A stretch of DNA of 22,584 nt from Candidatus Aerophobetes bacterium Ae_b3b (GTDB taxonomy: Bacteria > Aerophobota > Aerophobia > Aerophobales > AE-B3A). The notes under the pieces were generated by a model. It was not told where the DNA came from and made no database searches. It saw only the letters and a list, made by a program, of their open reading frames with translations. Of the stretch, positions 6,396 through 13,465 are shown in pieces; position 1 is the first letter of the stretch, and each line of letters starts with the position of its first letter. Made by a program: the position numbers and the translations under genes. The DNA is taken from assembly GCA_005223085.1 (NCBI GenBank), contig NJBP01000037.1:1-22584 (forward strand). The letters are read 5' to 3'.

Positions 6396-7426
6396 AGGCT
6401 AGAACCTTAGTTAGTTTACTGGTAATCGTTGGCTTGATGCTCACTTTCGGCATGCCAGCTCCGGTAGCCCGGGCAGAAAAACCACTCAAAGCAGCGCTTC
6501 TCATCTGCAGCATGGAGTTTCCCTTCTTTGGAGCCATGATAGATGGAGCCAAGGAAGCGGGCAAGGAATTCAATGTGGAGGTTACCCCTTACGATGGAGA
6601 AAACAAGCCAGGATTACAGACCTCCCAGGTTGAAGATGCTATCGCTGCCAAATACGATGCCATATTGCTTAACCCGGTTTCCGCAGACGCATTGGTTCCC
6701 GCTGTGAAAAAGGCAAATGCAGCAGGAATACCAGTCTTTAGTCTGGATAGGGACGTTGTGGGAGGGGATCGGGTCTGCTATATCGGCACCAGCAATGTAA
6801 AAGCAGCCGAGGAAGGTGCAAAGACCTTGATAAAAGCCCTCGAGGATTCAGGAAAGTCAAAACCCTGGAGAGTTGTGTATCTTTGGGGAACTCCTGGAGC
6901 TTCTTCGGCTATGGAGAGGTCAGAAGGTCTCCATAATGTACTGGATCCACTGGTAAAGAATAATACGGTAGAGATGGTTGCCGATTTGACAGCACAGTTT
7001 AGTAAACCTACTGGAATGAAGGTTATGGAAGATATCCTGGCTACTACCAGCGATATAGATGCAGTTATCACCGGAAATGACGATATGGCATTGGGAGCAC
7101 TGGAAGCATTAAAAGGAGCAGGCGTAAAGATTGGATTTCCCGACGGAGTAATCATAGTAGGATTTGATGCCATTGATGATGCAGTGGCCGCGGTTGAGAG
7201 GGGTGAAATGTACGTCACCGTTGCCCAGTCACCGTATGTTATGGGCTACTGGGGAGTGGAGGCTATGGCAAAATACGTAAGAGAAGGATGGACCCCACCA
7301 CTAGGTACTCCTGTGTATGAACCAACCGGGGGAATCTTTATAAAAACACCCACGGTCATGATTTTACCTTTCAAACAGTTGGTGGATAGCTTAACCAGGA
7401 CCCCATCAGCGCTTCCATCCAAGTAG
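6392..7426 (+). CDS. Sugar ABC transporter periplasmic substrate-binding protein
   Basis: A 344-residue type I periplasmic binding protein of the RbsB-like group (Peripla_BP_4 fold). Residues 1-28 form a Sec signal peptide (MKAR, a hydrophobic core, and a probable cut after Ala-Arg-Ala28). No lipobox Cys is present, so the protein is probably soluble in a periplasm. The mature part shows SMEFPFFGAM near its start, LNPVSADALVPAVKKANAAGIPV, DRDVVGGDR and ITGNDDMALGALEALK, all typical of pentose/ribose-type binders. ATG 6392 is preceded by AAAGGAGG. As the first transporter gene after a promoter, and followed by strong hairpins, it is probably made in excess over the ATPase and permease. The ligand is likely a pentose, tetritol or pentitol, judged only from the neighbours. 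Confidence 0.88.
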   Translation: MKARTLVSLLVIVGLMLTFGMPAPVARAEKPLKAALLICSMEFPFFGAMIDGAKEAGKEFNVEVTPYDGENKPGLQTSQVEDAIAAKYDAILLNPVSADALVPAVKKANAAGIPVFSLDRDVVGGDRVCYIGTSNVKAAEEGAKTLIKALEDSGKSKPWRVVYLWGTPGASSAMERSEGLHNVLDPLVKNNTVEMVADLTAQFSKPTGMKVMEDILATTSDIDAVITGNDDMALGALEALKGAGVKIGFPDGVIIVGFDAIDDAVAAVERGEMYVTVAQSPYVMGYWGVEAMAKYVREGWTPPLGTPVYEPTGGIFIKTPTVMILPFKQLVDSLTRTPSALPSK

Positions 7427-7453
7427 AGCCCGGAGTTCAGTTGGTCAACAATG

Positions 7454-7508
7454 GGGGAAGGTAATTCCTTACCTTCCCCTTACACTTATAAACCTAACGT
7501 TTATAAGT
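7454..7508 (+). promoter_or_regulatory. Tandem perfect hairpins between binding protein and ATPase genes
   Basis: The first stem is 11 bp, GGGGAAGGTAA (7454-7464) with TTACCTTCCCC (7469-7479), around a TTCC loop. The second is 10 bp, ACTTATAAAC (7484-7493) with GTTTATAAGT (7499-7508), around a 5-base loop. Neither is followed by a proper T tract. Such a block between binding protein and membrane components commonly protects the upstream mRNA or partly terminates. The AT-rich second repeat could alternatively be a DNA operator. Confidence 0.65.
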
Positions 7509-7532
7509 TGATAGGAGGGTAAGGAGGTCAGG

Positions 7533-8276
7533 GTGGCAGAAATTCCTTTGGTAGAAATGAGAGGTATATCCAAAAGCTTTGGTGCCATCAAAGCCTTGCA
7601 AAGAGTGGATCTAGAACTAAACCATGGGGAAGTTCTGGGCTTGGTAGGTGACAATGCAGCCGGAAAGTCGACCCTGGTAAAAATCCTGAGTGGTGTATAC
7701 GCTCCTGACCAAGGAGAAATCTTTATCCAAGGGCAAAGGGTGGAATTTGCCTCCCCAGCAGATTCGAGAAGCCTGGGAATCGAGATGATCTATCAGGATC
7801 TTGCTATTGTACCCAATCTCAGTATTGCCGGCAACATTTTCCTGGGACGAGAACCGGTAAAAAGCTTTCTGGGAATTAAAATACTGGATAAGAGAAAAAT
7901 GATAGAACAATCTCGTCAGGCAATTGAGCGACTCGATGTGGATATTCGTTCAACCAAACTAAGCAGTGCAGGTCTTTCCGGCGGACAGCAGCAGGCAGTA
8001 GCTGTAGGAAGGGCTATTTTCTTTAATCCTAGAGTAGTTATTATGGATGAGCCTACGGCTGCCTTGTCAGTCAAGGGGATAAAGAAGGTGCTGGAACTGG
8101 TAAGAGAGCTTAAAGAAAGGGATATTTCTATAATACTTATCAGTCATCGGCTCCCCAATGTTTTTGCCGTGACCGATCGAATTATTATCTTAAGGACTGG
8201 AAAACGGGTGGGAGAGAGAATTACTAAAGATACCACCCCCCAAGAAATTATAGATCTGATGGTAGGAATGGATTGA
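7533..8276 (+). CDS. Sugar ABC transporter ATP-binding protein, single-domain
   Basis: A 247-residue ABC ATPase with Walker A GDNAAGKST, Q-loop IYQDLAIVPNLS, signature LSGGQQQAVAVGRA, Walker B VVIMDEPTAAL and the His-loop ISHR. Ribose-type importers usually have a ~500-residue ATPase with two fused nucleotide domains. This one has a single domain, as in FrcA-like systems, and so should act as a homodimer. GTG 7533 is chosen because AAGGAGGT (7521-7528) lies just upstream. The stop overlaps the TTG start of the permease. It energises import of the ligand captured by the upstream binding protein. Confidence 0.9.
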   Translation: MAEIPLVEMRGISKSFGAIKALQRVDLELNHGEVLGLVGDNAAGKSTLVKILSGVYAPDQGEIFIQGQRVEFASPADSRSLGIEMIYQDLAIVPNLSIAGNIFLGREPVKSFLGIKILDKRKMIEQSRQAIERLDVDIRSTKLSSAGLSGGQQQAVAVGRAIFFNPRVVIMDEPTAALSVKGIKKVLELVRELKERDISIILISHRLPNVFAVTDRIIILRTGKRVGERITKDTTPQEIIDLMVGMD

Positions 8277-9274
8277 AGCAAGACAAACTAGAGATAGCCA
8301 GAGGCTTTAAAAATTGCTGTACCCGTATAACTGGTGGTTTGAGAAAATTTGGTCAATTTCGAGAAGCTCCTTCATTGGTGGCGCTCCTGGGGATTATCTT
8401 GATTTCCTCTTTGATTTCTCCTTACTTCTTTACCGGGACCAATATTAAAAATATTTTCACTCAGGTTTCCATCATTGCTATATTAGCCATGGGCGAATCC
8501 TACGTTATCTTAACGGGAGGAATTGATCTTTCCCTGGGATCCGTGTTAGCCTTGGTGAGTGTTTTAATAGCTGGGTGCATGAAATGGATGAATTTACCGG
8601 TTTACCTGGCGGTAACCGCCGGACTGGGAGTGGGAACTCTCTGCGGTCTAACCAGTGGTCTTCTGGTGACCAAGGTTAAAATCCCTTCTTTCATTGCTAC
8701 TCTGGCTATGATGGCTATAGCACGGGGTCTAGCACTAATATATGCAAAGGGAGTTCCCATATCCATGTTTCCTCCTGAATTCAGGATAATTGCCCGATAT
8801 TTGGGACCCATCTCCGTGCTCACGCTCATTATGATTGGCATGTATGTAATCGGTCAACTGATATTGTCCTGGACCCGAACCGGTCAATATATTCATGCTA
8901 CTGGTGGACATGAAGAAGCTACCAGGTACCTGGGAGTAAATGTGGATAGAGTAAAGCTATTTGCCTTTGCTTTCTCTGGATTCTGTGCTGCAGTGGGGGG
9001 TATAATGTTGACCGCCCGAATGGATTCAGCATATCCTAATGTGGGACAAGGGTATGAACTCGATGCCATAGGTTCGGCTGTCCTGGGCGGTATAAGCTTC
9101 ACCGGGGGTGTGGGGTCTGTGGGAGGGGCCTTTATGGGGGCTCTAGTTATAACCATATTGGGAAATTTGTTAAACCTACTTCGTGTTTCAGGATTTTACC
9201 AGTATGTTTTTAAAGGCATAATACTAGCAGTAGCAGCCTTATCTCTTTCCCGAGGAGTAAAATACGCTAAATAG
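8273..9274 (+). CDS. Sugar ABC transporter permease (RbsC-like)
   Basis: A 333-residue integral membrane protein of the ribose-type permease family. After a ~35-residue basic cytoplasmic N-terminus come many hydrophobic segments. Family motifs include AMGESYVILTGGIDLSLGS, IPSFIATLAMMAIARG, the cytoplasmic coupling loop TGGHEEATRYLGVNVDRVK, and GIMLTARMDSAYPNVGQGYELDAIGSAVLGG (shown here as a description of that conserved segment). TTG 8273 overlaps the ATPase stop by 4 bases, which implies translational coupling. A homodimer of this subunit would form the channel. The complete importer (binding protein, ATPase, permease) is contiguous with the catabolic genes. Confidence 0.9.
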   Translation: MKQDKLEIARGFKNCCTRITGGLRKFGQFREAPSLVALLGIILISSLISPYFFTGTNIKNIFTQVSIIAILAMGESYVILTGGIDLSLGSVLALVSVLIAGCMKWMNLPVYLAVTAGLGVGTLCGLTSGLLVTKVKIPSFIATLAMMAIARGLALIYAKGVPISMFPPEFRIIARYLGPISVLTLIMIGMYVIGQLILSWTRTGQYIHATGGHEEATRYLGVNVDRVKLFAFAFSGFCAAVGGIMLTARMDSAYPNVGQGYELDAIGSAVLGGISFTGGVGSVGGAFMGALVITILGNLLNLLRVSGFYQYVFKGIILAVAALSLSRGVKYAK

Positions 9275-9287
9275 AAGGAGGAAGTTT

Positions 9288-10256
9288 ATGGATAAAGAGA
9301 AAATTGCTGTTGGCTTATGGTTGTTTGGGAAACTTTCAGACCGATTCATGGTCTATCATGGATCTAGAACCTTGGAGGAGAAGATGAAAGAGGCCTCCAA
9401 GCTCAAACAGATTCAGGGACTGGAGGTAATGTATCCAGTTGATTTTAAAGACGAGGAAATCGACAAATTTAAGGGTCTTCTTGAGAGCTATAATCTAAAA
9501 GTTGCCTCTGTGATCGTTGATCATTTCTGCGACCCCAAATGGATGCATGGCTCTTTTACCTCCTCAGACAGAAAGATAAGGGAAGATGCTATTCAGCTTA
9601 CCAAAAGAGCAATGGATGTATCGAAACAGCTAGAATGTCCTCGAATCAACCTATGGCTGGGGCAAGATGGCTACGACTACCCATTTCAAGCAGACTATAA
9701 GGTTAGTTGGGATTGGTTGGCCGAGGGGATAAAGGCTTGTGCAGAGTATCAGCCAGAGGTTAAAGTAGCCTTAGAGTACAAAATAAAAGAACCCCGAACT
9801 CATATATTCATTGCCACAGTGGGCAAGGCGTTGCTGCTGGCTAACGCTGTAAATCTAAAAAATGTGGGAGTAACTCTTGATACCGGCCATGCTCTTTACT
9901 GTGGTGAAAATCCATCAGAATCTTTGATTTTGCTGGACAGGTGTGGAAAGCTTTTTCACCTTCACCTCAATGATAATTACCGGGAGTGGGATCACGATAT
10001 GATTGTGGGCTCGGTCAACTTTTGGGACTATCTGGAGCTGTTCTTCTGGCTAAAGAAAATCAAGTACGAAGGCTGGTTTTCTCTCGATGTTTATCCCTAT
10101 CGGGAGGACGTGGTAAGTGCTTGCCAGCAATCTATAGAGAACATGCGCACTTTAATGGGACTGGTTGACAAACTGGGTGTGGAGAGATTAGCCACCCTAG
10201 TTCAGGAAAGGGATGCTACTAAGACAGCCGAGGTACTTAGAGGTATCTTTAAATAA
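9288..10256 (+). CDS. TIM-barrel sugar (phosphate) isomerase/epimerase
   Basis: A 322-residue member of the xylose isomerase-like / AP endonuclease 2 TIM-barrel superfamily. Likely divalent-metal ligands and catalytic residues are Glu163 (ALEYK), Asp198 and His201 (TLDTGH), His226 in HLHLND, and Asp267 in WFSLDVYP, where many relatives have Glu. The NLWLGQDGYDYPFQ segment recalls ketose isomerases of the L-rhamnose/xylose isomerase-like type. ATG 9288 has AAGGAGGA upstream. It sits 13 bases after the permease and directly before a xylulokinase-like gene, so isomerisation of the imported sugar to a ketose for that kinase is the simplest role. An epimerase function cannot be excluded. Confidence 0.8.
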   Translation: MDKEKIAVGLWLFGKLSDRFMVYHGSRTLEEKMKEASKLKQIQGLEVMYPVDFKDEEIDKFKGLLESYNLKVASVIVDHFCDPKWMHGSFTSSDRKIREDAIQLTKRAMDVSKQLECPRINLWLGQDGYDYPFQADYKVSWDWLAEGIKACAEYQPEVKVALEYKIKEPRTHIFIATVGKALLLANAVNLKNVGVTLDTGHALYCGENPSESLILLDRCGKLFHLHLNDNYREWDHDMIVGSVNFWDYLELFFWLKKIKYEGWFSLDVYPYREDVVSACQQSIENMRTLMGLVDKLGVERLATLVQERDATKTAEVLRGIFK

Positions 10257-10300
10257 TGGAATTTCTAAGGAAATTTTGCTCCTAGAGAAGAGGTAGCTAA

Positions 10301-11851
10301 TTGTCTTTTTTAATGGGGATAGATCTGGGGACGACAGGCAGCAAGGTAATTTTGTATGATACCAATAAAAAAAATATCTACAGATCCTATGAGGAGTACA
10401 GCCTGAGTACTCCTAGAGCAGGATGGGTTGAACAAGATTCCGAGGTTTGGTGGGATGCAACCAAGAAATCGGTAAAGAGGATATTATCTTCTTCCAAAGT
10501 CCACTCATCTGATATAGAAGCCATTGGATTATGTGGACAGATGCACACCCATGTCTTGCTGGATAAAGCTGGCAGACCCTTACGGCCAGCCATAAGCTGG
10601 ATGGATCAGAGAAGTGGCTCTCAGGTAGAAAGTTTGAAGCGAAAGATAGGTACAGAATTTATTTTTGATCAAACAGCCAATTTCCCCACCACTACCTACA
10701 CTCTTCCTCAGTTACTCTGGGTGAGAGAAAACGAGCCGGAGACATTTGCTAGAACCTGTAAAGTGTTGGTAGCGAAAGACTACATAAAATTTAGACTAAC
10801 CGGTGAGATGACCACCGATCCCTCAGAGGCTAGCGGAACTCTTCTTTTTGACGTGGTTCATAGAAGATGGTCCGAGGAGCTTCTCCATAAGGTTGGTTTG
10901 CCAAAGGATATTTTACCAGAGTTAACTAGTTCTACTGATATAGTGGGCAAAATTACCAGAAAGGCAGCTAGTGAGACAGGACTTGAGACTGGGATTCCCG
11001 TAATTTCAGGAGGGGGGGACTGTGCTACTGAGGCTGTAGGTGCGGGGATTATAGAGGAAGGACAGATGGTTACTGTAATTGGTACAGCCGGTGTGGTTTA
11101 TATCTGTACCCACGCACCTCGTCCAGATGCACGGTTTAGGGCTCTTTGTTGGTATCACGCCGTGGAGGATCAATGGATAACTATTGCAGTGATGCAGTCC
11201 ACCGGGTATGCTTTAAAATGGTTCAGAGATAATTTTGGCCGCGAAGAGAAGGATTTAGCTGAATCCCGAAAAGAGGATGTATACGAGATTCTGGGTAAGA
11301 GGGCAGCCACAGTTCCTGCCGGTTGTGAAGGACTAGTATTTTTGCCTTATTTAATGGGAGAGAGAAGTCCTCACTGGGACTCAGATGCCAGAGGGGTATT
11401 TTTCGGTTTTTCCATACACCACACCAAAGCCCATTTTGTCAGGTCCATTATGGAAGGAGTAGCCTACGCCATTAAAGAGAATGCTGAAGTTATTCAAAAT
11501 CTCGGAGTGAAGACTAAAGAGGTACGTGCTTTAGGAGGAGGTAACAAAAGTAAACTCTGGAGACAGATACAAGCTGATGTAATGGGTAGAAGGATACTTA
11601 AGGTTGTTCCCGAGGAAGGCGCAGCCTGGGGAGCTGTGATCTTGGCTGGGGTTGGGGTAGGGCTATACGGTTCTGCACCTCAGGCAATAAAGGAGATGGT
11701 AAAGGTAATACCCGAAAATGAGCCGGATGAGGTAAAACATAGAAGATACAATGATTGGTATAAAGTTTACCGGCAGCTTTATCAGCGACTGGCTCCGGTC
11801 TATAAGACAACCGCCGAGATCCTAAGAAAAGAAAATATAAATTCTATTTGA
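10301..11851 (+). CDS. Xylulokinase-like FGGY carbohydrate kinase
   Basis: A 516-residue FGGY kinase. It has the N-terminal GIDLGTTGSK phosphate motif, the xylulokinase-type LCGQMHTHVLLD loop with the Met-His pair, AISWMDQRS, the catalytic base Asp240 in SGGGDCATEAVG, VIGTAGVVY, and the C-terminal ALGGGNKSKLWRQIQADV motif. Length and motifs match D-xylulose kinases better than the upstream FGGY paralogue does. It phosphorylates a ketopentose or similar ketose with ATP in the cytoplasm. TTG 10301 is preferred because AAGAGGT (10288-10294) lies 6 bases away. The ATG at 10313 would be 18 bases away. Pairing with the TIM-barrel isomerase suggests an isomerase-kinase route parallel to the dehydrogenase-kinase route upstream. 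Confidence 0.87.
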   Translation: MSFLMGIDLGTTGSKVILYDTNKKNIYRSYEEYSLSTPRAGWVEQDSEVWWDATKKSVKRILSSSKVHSSDIEAIGLCGQMHTHVLLDKAGRPLRPAISWMDQRSGSQVESLKRKIGTEFIFDQTANFPTTTYTLPQLLWVRENEPETFARTCKVLVAKDYIKFRLTGEMTTDPSEASGTLLFDVVHRRWSEELLHKVGLPKDILPELTSSTDIVGKITRKAASETGLETGIPVISGGGDCATEAVGAGIIEEGQMVTVIGTAGVVYICTHAPRPDARFRALCWYHAVEDQWITIAVMQSTGYALKWFRDNFGREEKDLAESRKEDVYEILGKRAATVPAGCEGLVFLPYLMGERSPHWDSDARGVFFGFSIHHTKAHFVRSIMEGVAYAIKENAEVIQNLGVKTKEVRALGGGNKSKLWRQIQADVMGRRILKVVPEEGAAWGAVILAGVGVGLYGSAPQAIKEMVKVIPENEPDEVKHRRYNDWYKVYRQLYQRLAPVYKTTAEILRKENINSI

Positions 11852-11875
11852 TAAATCAAGAAAGGAGGGCCCAGG

Positions 11876-12283
11876 ATGGGGGTAATTCATAAGTTTCAAG
11901 GTGATCCCGACCGCTTTGATTGGGAGGGGATAATTCCTAAGGGGTACGAATCTAAGGATATCAGGGGAGCCACGGTAAGGTGGCTAATAAGTGAAAATGA
12001 AAAAGCTCCCTATTTTGCCCTGAGGTATTTCGAAGTGGAACCGGGTGGTTGGACCGATTTAGGACGTCATGCCCATGATCATGGGGTAATAATTCTCAGA
12101 GGAAAAGGTAAGGTGCTGCTTGGCGAAAAAGAGACGGAGATTTCCTTTGGCGATGTTGTTTACGTTCCTCCTAACGAGTTACATCAGTTCAAGAATACAG
12201 GGGATGAGCCTTTTGGTTTTATCTGCGTAATTCCTGATAAAGATGTGTTGAGTAAAATAAAGGCCGAAGGTAGCCGCCGGTAG
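11876..12283 (+). CDS. Small cupin-domain protein
   Basis: A 135-residue single-domain cupin. The first metal-binding motif reads RHAHDHGVIILRG with His65, His67 and His69. The usual Glu is replaced by Val. The second motif has GDVVYVPPNELHQFKN with His103. Such small cupins in sugar operons can be isomerases, epimerases or sensors, and the exact job is unknown. ATG 11876 follows AAAGGAGG. The final codons and the TAG stop lie inside a palindromic repeat (GGTAGCCGC copies at 12269 and 12279), so the natural C-terminus appears to have been supplied by the repeat. It lies within the same + strand run as the kinase and dehydrogenase. Confidence 0.8.
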   Translation: MGVIHKFQGDPDRFDWEGIIPKGYESKDIRGATVRWLISENEKAPYFALRYFEVEPGGWTDLGRHAHDHGVIILRGKGKVLLGEKETEISFGDVVYVPPNELHQFKNTGDEPFGFICVIPDKDVLSKIKAEGSRR

Positions 12284-12302
12284 CCGCAGGCTTTAGCCTG
12301 CG
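12269..12302. repeat. Palindromic GGTAGCCGC repeat overlapping the cupin stop
   Basis: GGTAGCCGC occurs twice (12269-12277 and 12279-12287). The second copy continues into a perfect 8-bp stem, CGCAGGCT / AGCCTGCG, around TT (12285-12302). It is related to the larger element at 13374-13441 and is probably a REP-like interspersed repeat. Confidence 0.7.
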
Positions 12303-12332
12303 TAAAGAAAAGCAAACCATGAGGAGGCTTTA

Positions 12333-13361
12333 GTGAAAGCCGCTAGATACTATAGCAATGATGATGTAAGAGTGGAGAAAGTTCCTGTTCCCGAAATTGG
12401 CCCTGAGGAAATCCTGGTGGAAGTTAAGGCTTGTGGGGTGTGCGGTAGTGATGTAATGGAATGGTATATGAAGCCAAGGGCTCCTTTATTTTTCGGTCAC
12501 GAACCGGCCGGTGTTGTCTGCCAGGTGGGAAAGGGAGTAGAAAACTTATCAGTAGGAGATCGGGTTTTTGTTCATCATCATGTTCCCTGTTTTGTCTGTC
12601 ATTACTGCCGTCGCGAAAGCTACACTATGTGCCGGACTTTCAAGGAGACCCGGCTTTATCCCGGGGGATTTGCCGAGTACATTCGTGTCCCTGCCCCTAA
12701 TGTAAGAACCGACGTTCTGAAGCTTCCTCAGGAGGTTTCTTTTGAAGAGGGAAGTTTAATTGAACCAATGGCTTGCTGCTTGAGAGGCATCAAGCGGGCA
12801 AATTTACAACTGGGCGACACTGTCCTCATTATGGGAGCTGGTTTCACAGGATTGGTTCATCTTCAGCTAGTCAAGATTTTAGGAGCGGGTTTAGTCATTG
12901 TCAGTGATTTTCTTGATTTCAAGCTTGAAAAAGCCAAAGAATTAGGGGCAGATGTGGTCATCAATCCTGGTAGGGAGGACACTTTAGAAAAAATTAAAGA
13001 GGTAAATGAAGCGCGAGCCCCCGACATAGTTGTGGTTACCCCAGGGAGCATTGAGGCTCTCAAAGAGGGAATTAGATTGGCAGGGAAAGGCGCTACTCTT
13101 TATCAATATGGTCCAACTTCACCTGAAGCTACCCTTTCTATTGTTCCTCATCAATTCTTTTTTTCCGAGATTACTTTTGTTGCTAGCTATTCTTCTTCTC
13201 CCCTGGAAACCCGCACCATCCTTGAATATATCTACCAGAAGAGGATTGATACGGATGAGTTAATTACCCATCACTTCGGTCTGGAACAAATTGGCCGAGC
13301 GGTAAAGTTAACTGCTGAGGCTAAGCGCTCTTTAAAGGTTCTCGTCAAGATGGGAGAATAA
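12333..13361 (+). CDS. Zinc-dependent medium-chain dehydrogenase, third paralogue
   Basis: A 342-residue zinc MDR dehydrogenase. CGVCGSD and FFGHEPAG supply the catalytic-zinc Cys and His-Glu. The structural-zinc loop VPCFVCHYCRRESYTMC keeps four cysteines. MGAGFTG is the Rossmann loop, a variant of the usual GAGPIG. VSDFLDFKLEKAKELGADVVINPG closely echoes the first dehydrogenase (2502-3617), so these two may be more closely related to each other than to the one at 5178. GTG 12333 follows GAGGAGG at 5-base spacing. It probably oxidises a polyol or sugar derivative. The two flanking spacers carry related palindromic repeats, which hints that this gene could once have been mobile or rearranged. 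Confidence 0.85.
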   Translation: MKAARYYSNDDVRVEKVPVPEIGPEEILVEVKACGVCGSDVMEWYMKPRAPLFFGHEPAGVVCQVGKGVENLSVGDRVFVHHHVPCFVCHYCRRESYTMCRTFKETRLYPGGFAEYIRVPAPNVRTDVLKLPQEVSFEEGSLIEPMACCLRGIKRANLQLGDTVLIMGAGFTGLVHLQLVKILGAGLVIVSDFLDFKLEKAKELGADVVINPGREDTLEKIKEVNEARAPDIVVVTPGSIEALKEGIRLAGKGATLYQYGPTSPEATLSIVPHQFFFSEITFVASYSSSPLETRTILEYIYQKRIDTDELITHHFGLEQIGRAVKLTAEAKRSLKVLVKMGE

Positions 13362-13373
13362 TCTTTACTAGGA

Positions 13374-13441
13374 GGTAGCCGCGACCTTTAGGTTGCGCTG
13401 TTTTACGCAGGCTGAAGCGCAGGCTAAAGCCTGCGGCTACC
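13374..13441. repeat. Composite 68-bp palindromic repeat
   Basis: Outer arms GGTAGCCGC (13374-13382) and GCGGCTACC (13433-13441) are perfect complements. Inside lie two smaller stem-loops: GCGACCTTTAGGTTGC (imperfect) and the AGGCTAAAGCCT core of the right-hand arm. A third CGCAGGCTGAAGCG segment lies between them. The spacing and the ends shared with the 12269-12302 repeat mark them as one family. No transposase is attached. Confidence 0.75.
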
Positions 13442-13465
13442 TAATTAAAGAAGGAGGAAATTAAA

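Noticed and set aside
6778-7218. 146-codon minus-strand open frame opposite the binding protein
   Set aside because: Ser/Thr/Ala-rich shadow of a well-supported periplasmic binding protein, with no start signal.
12269-13441. CRISPR-like repeats
   Set aside because: The repeat copies are palindromic, unequal and separated by a complete gene, with no regularly spaced short spacers.
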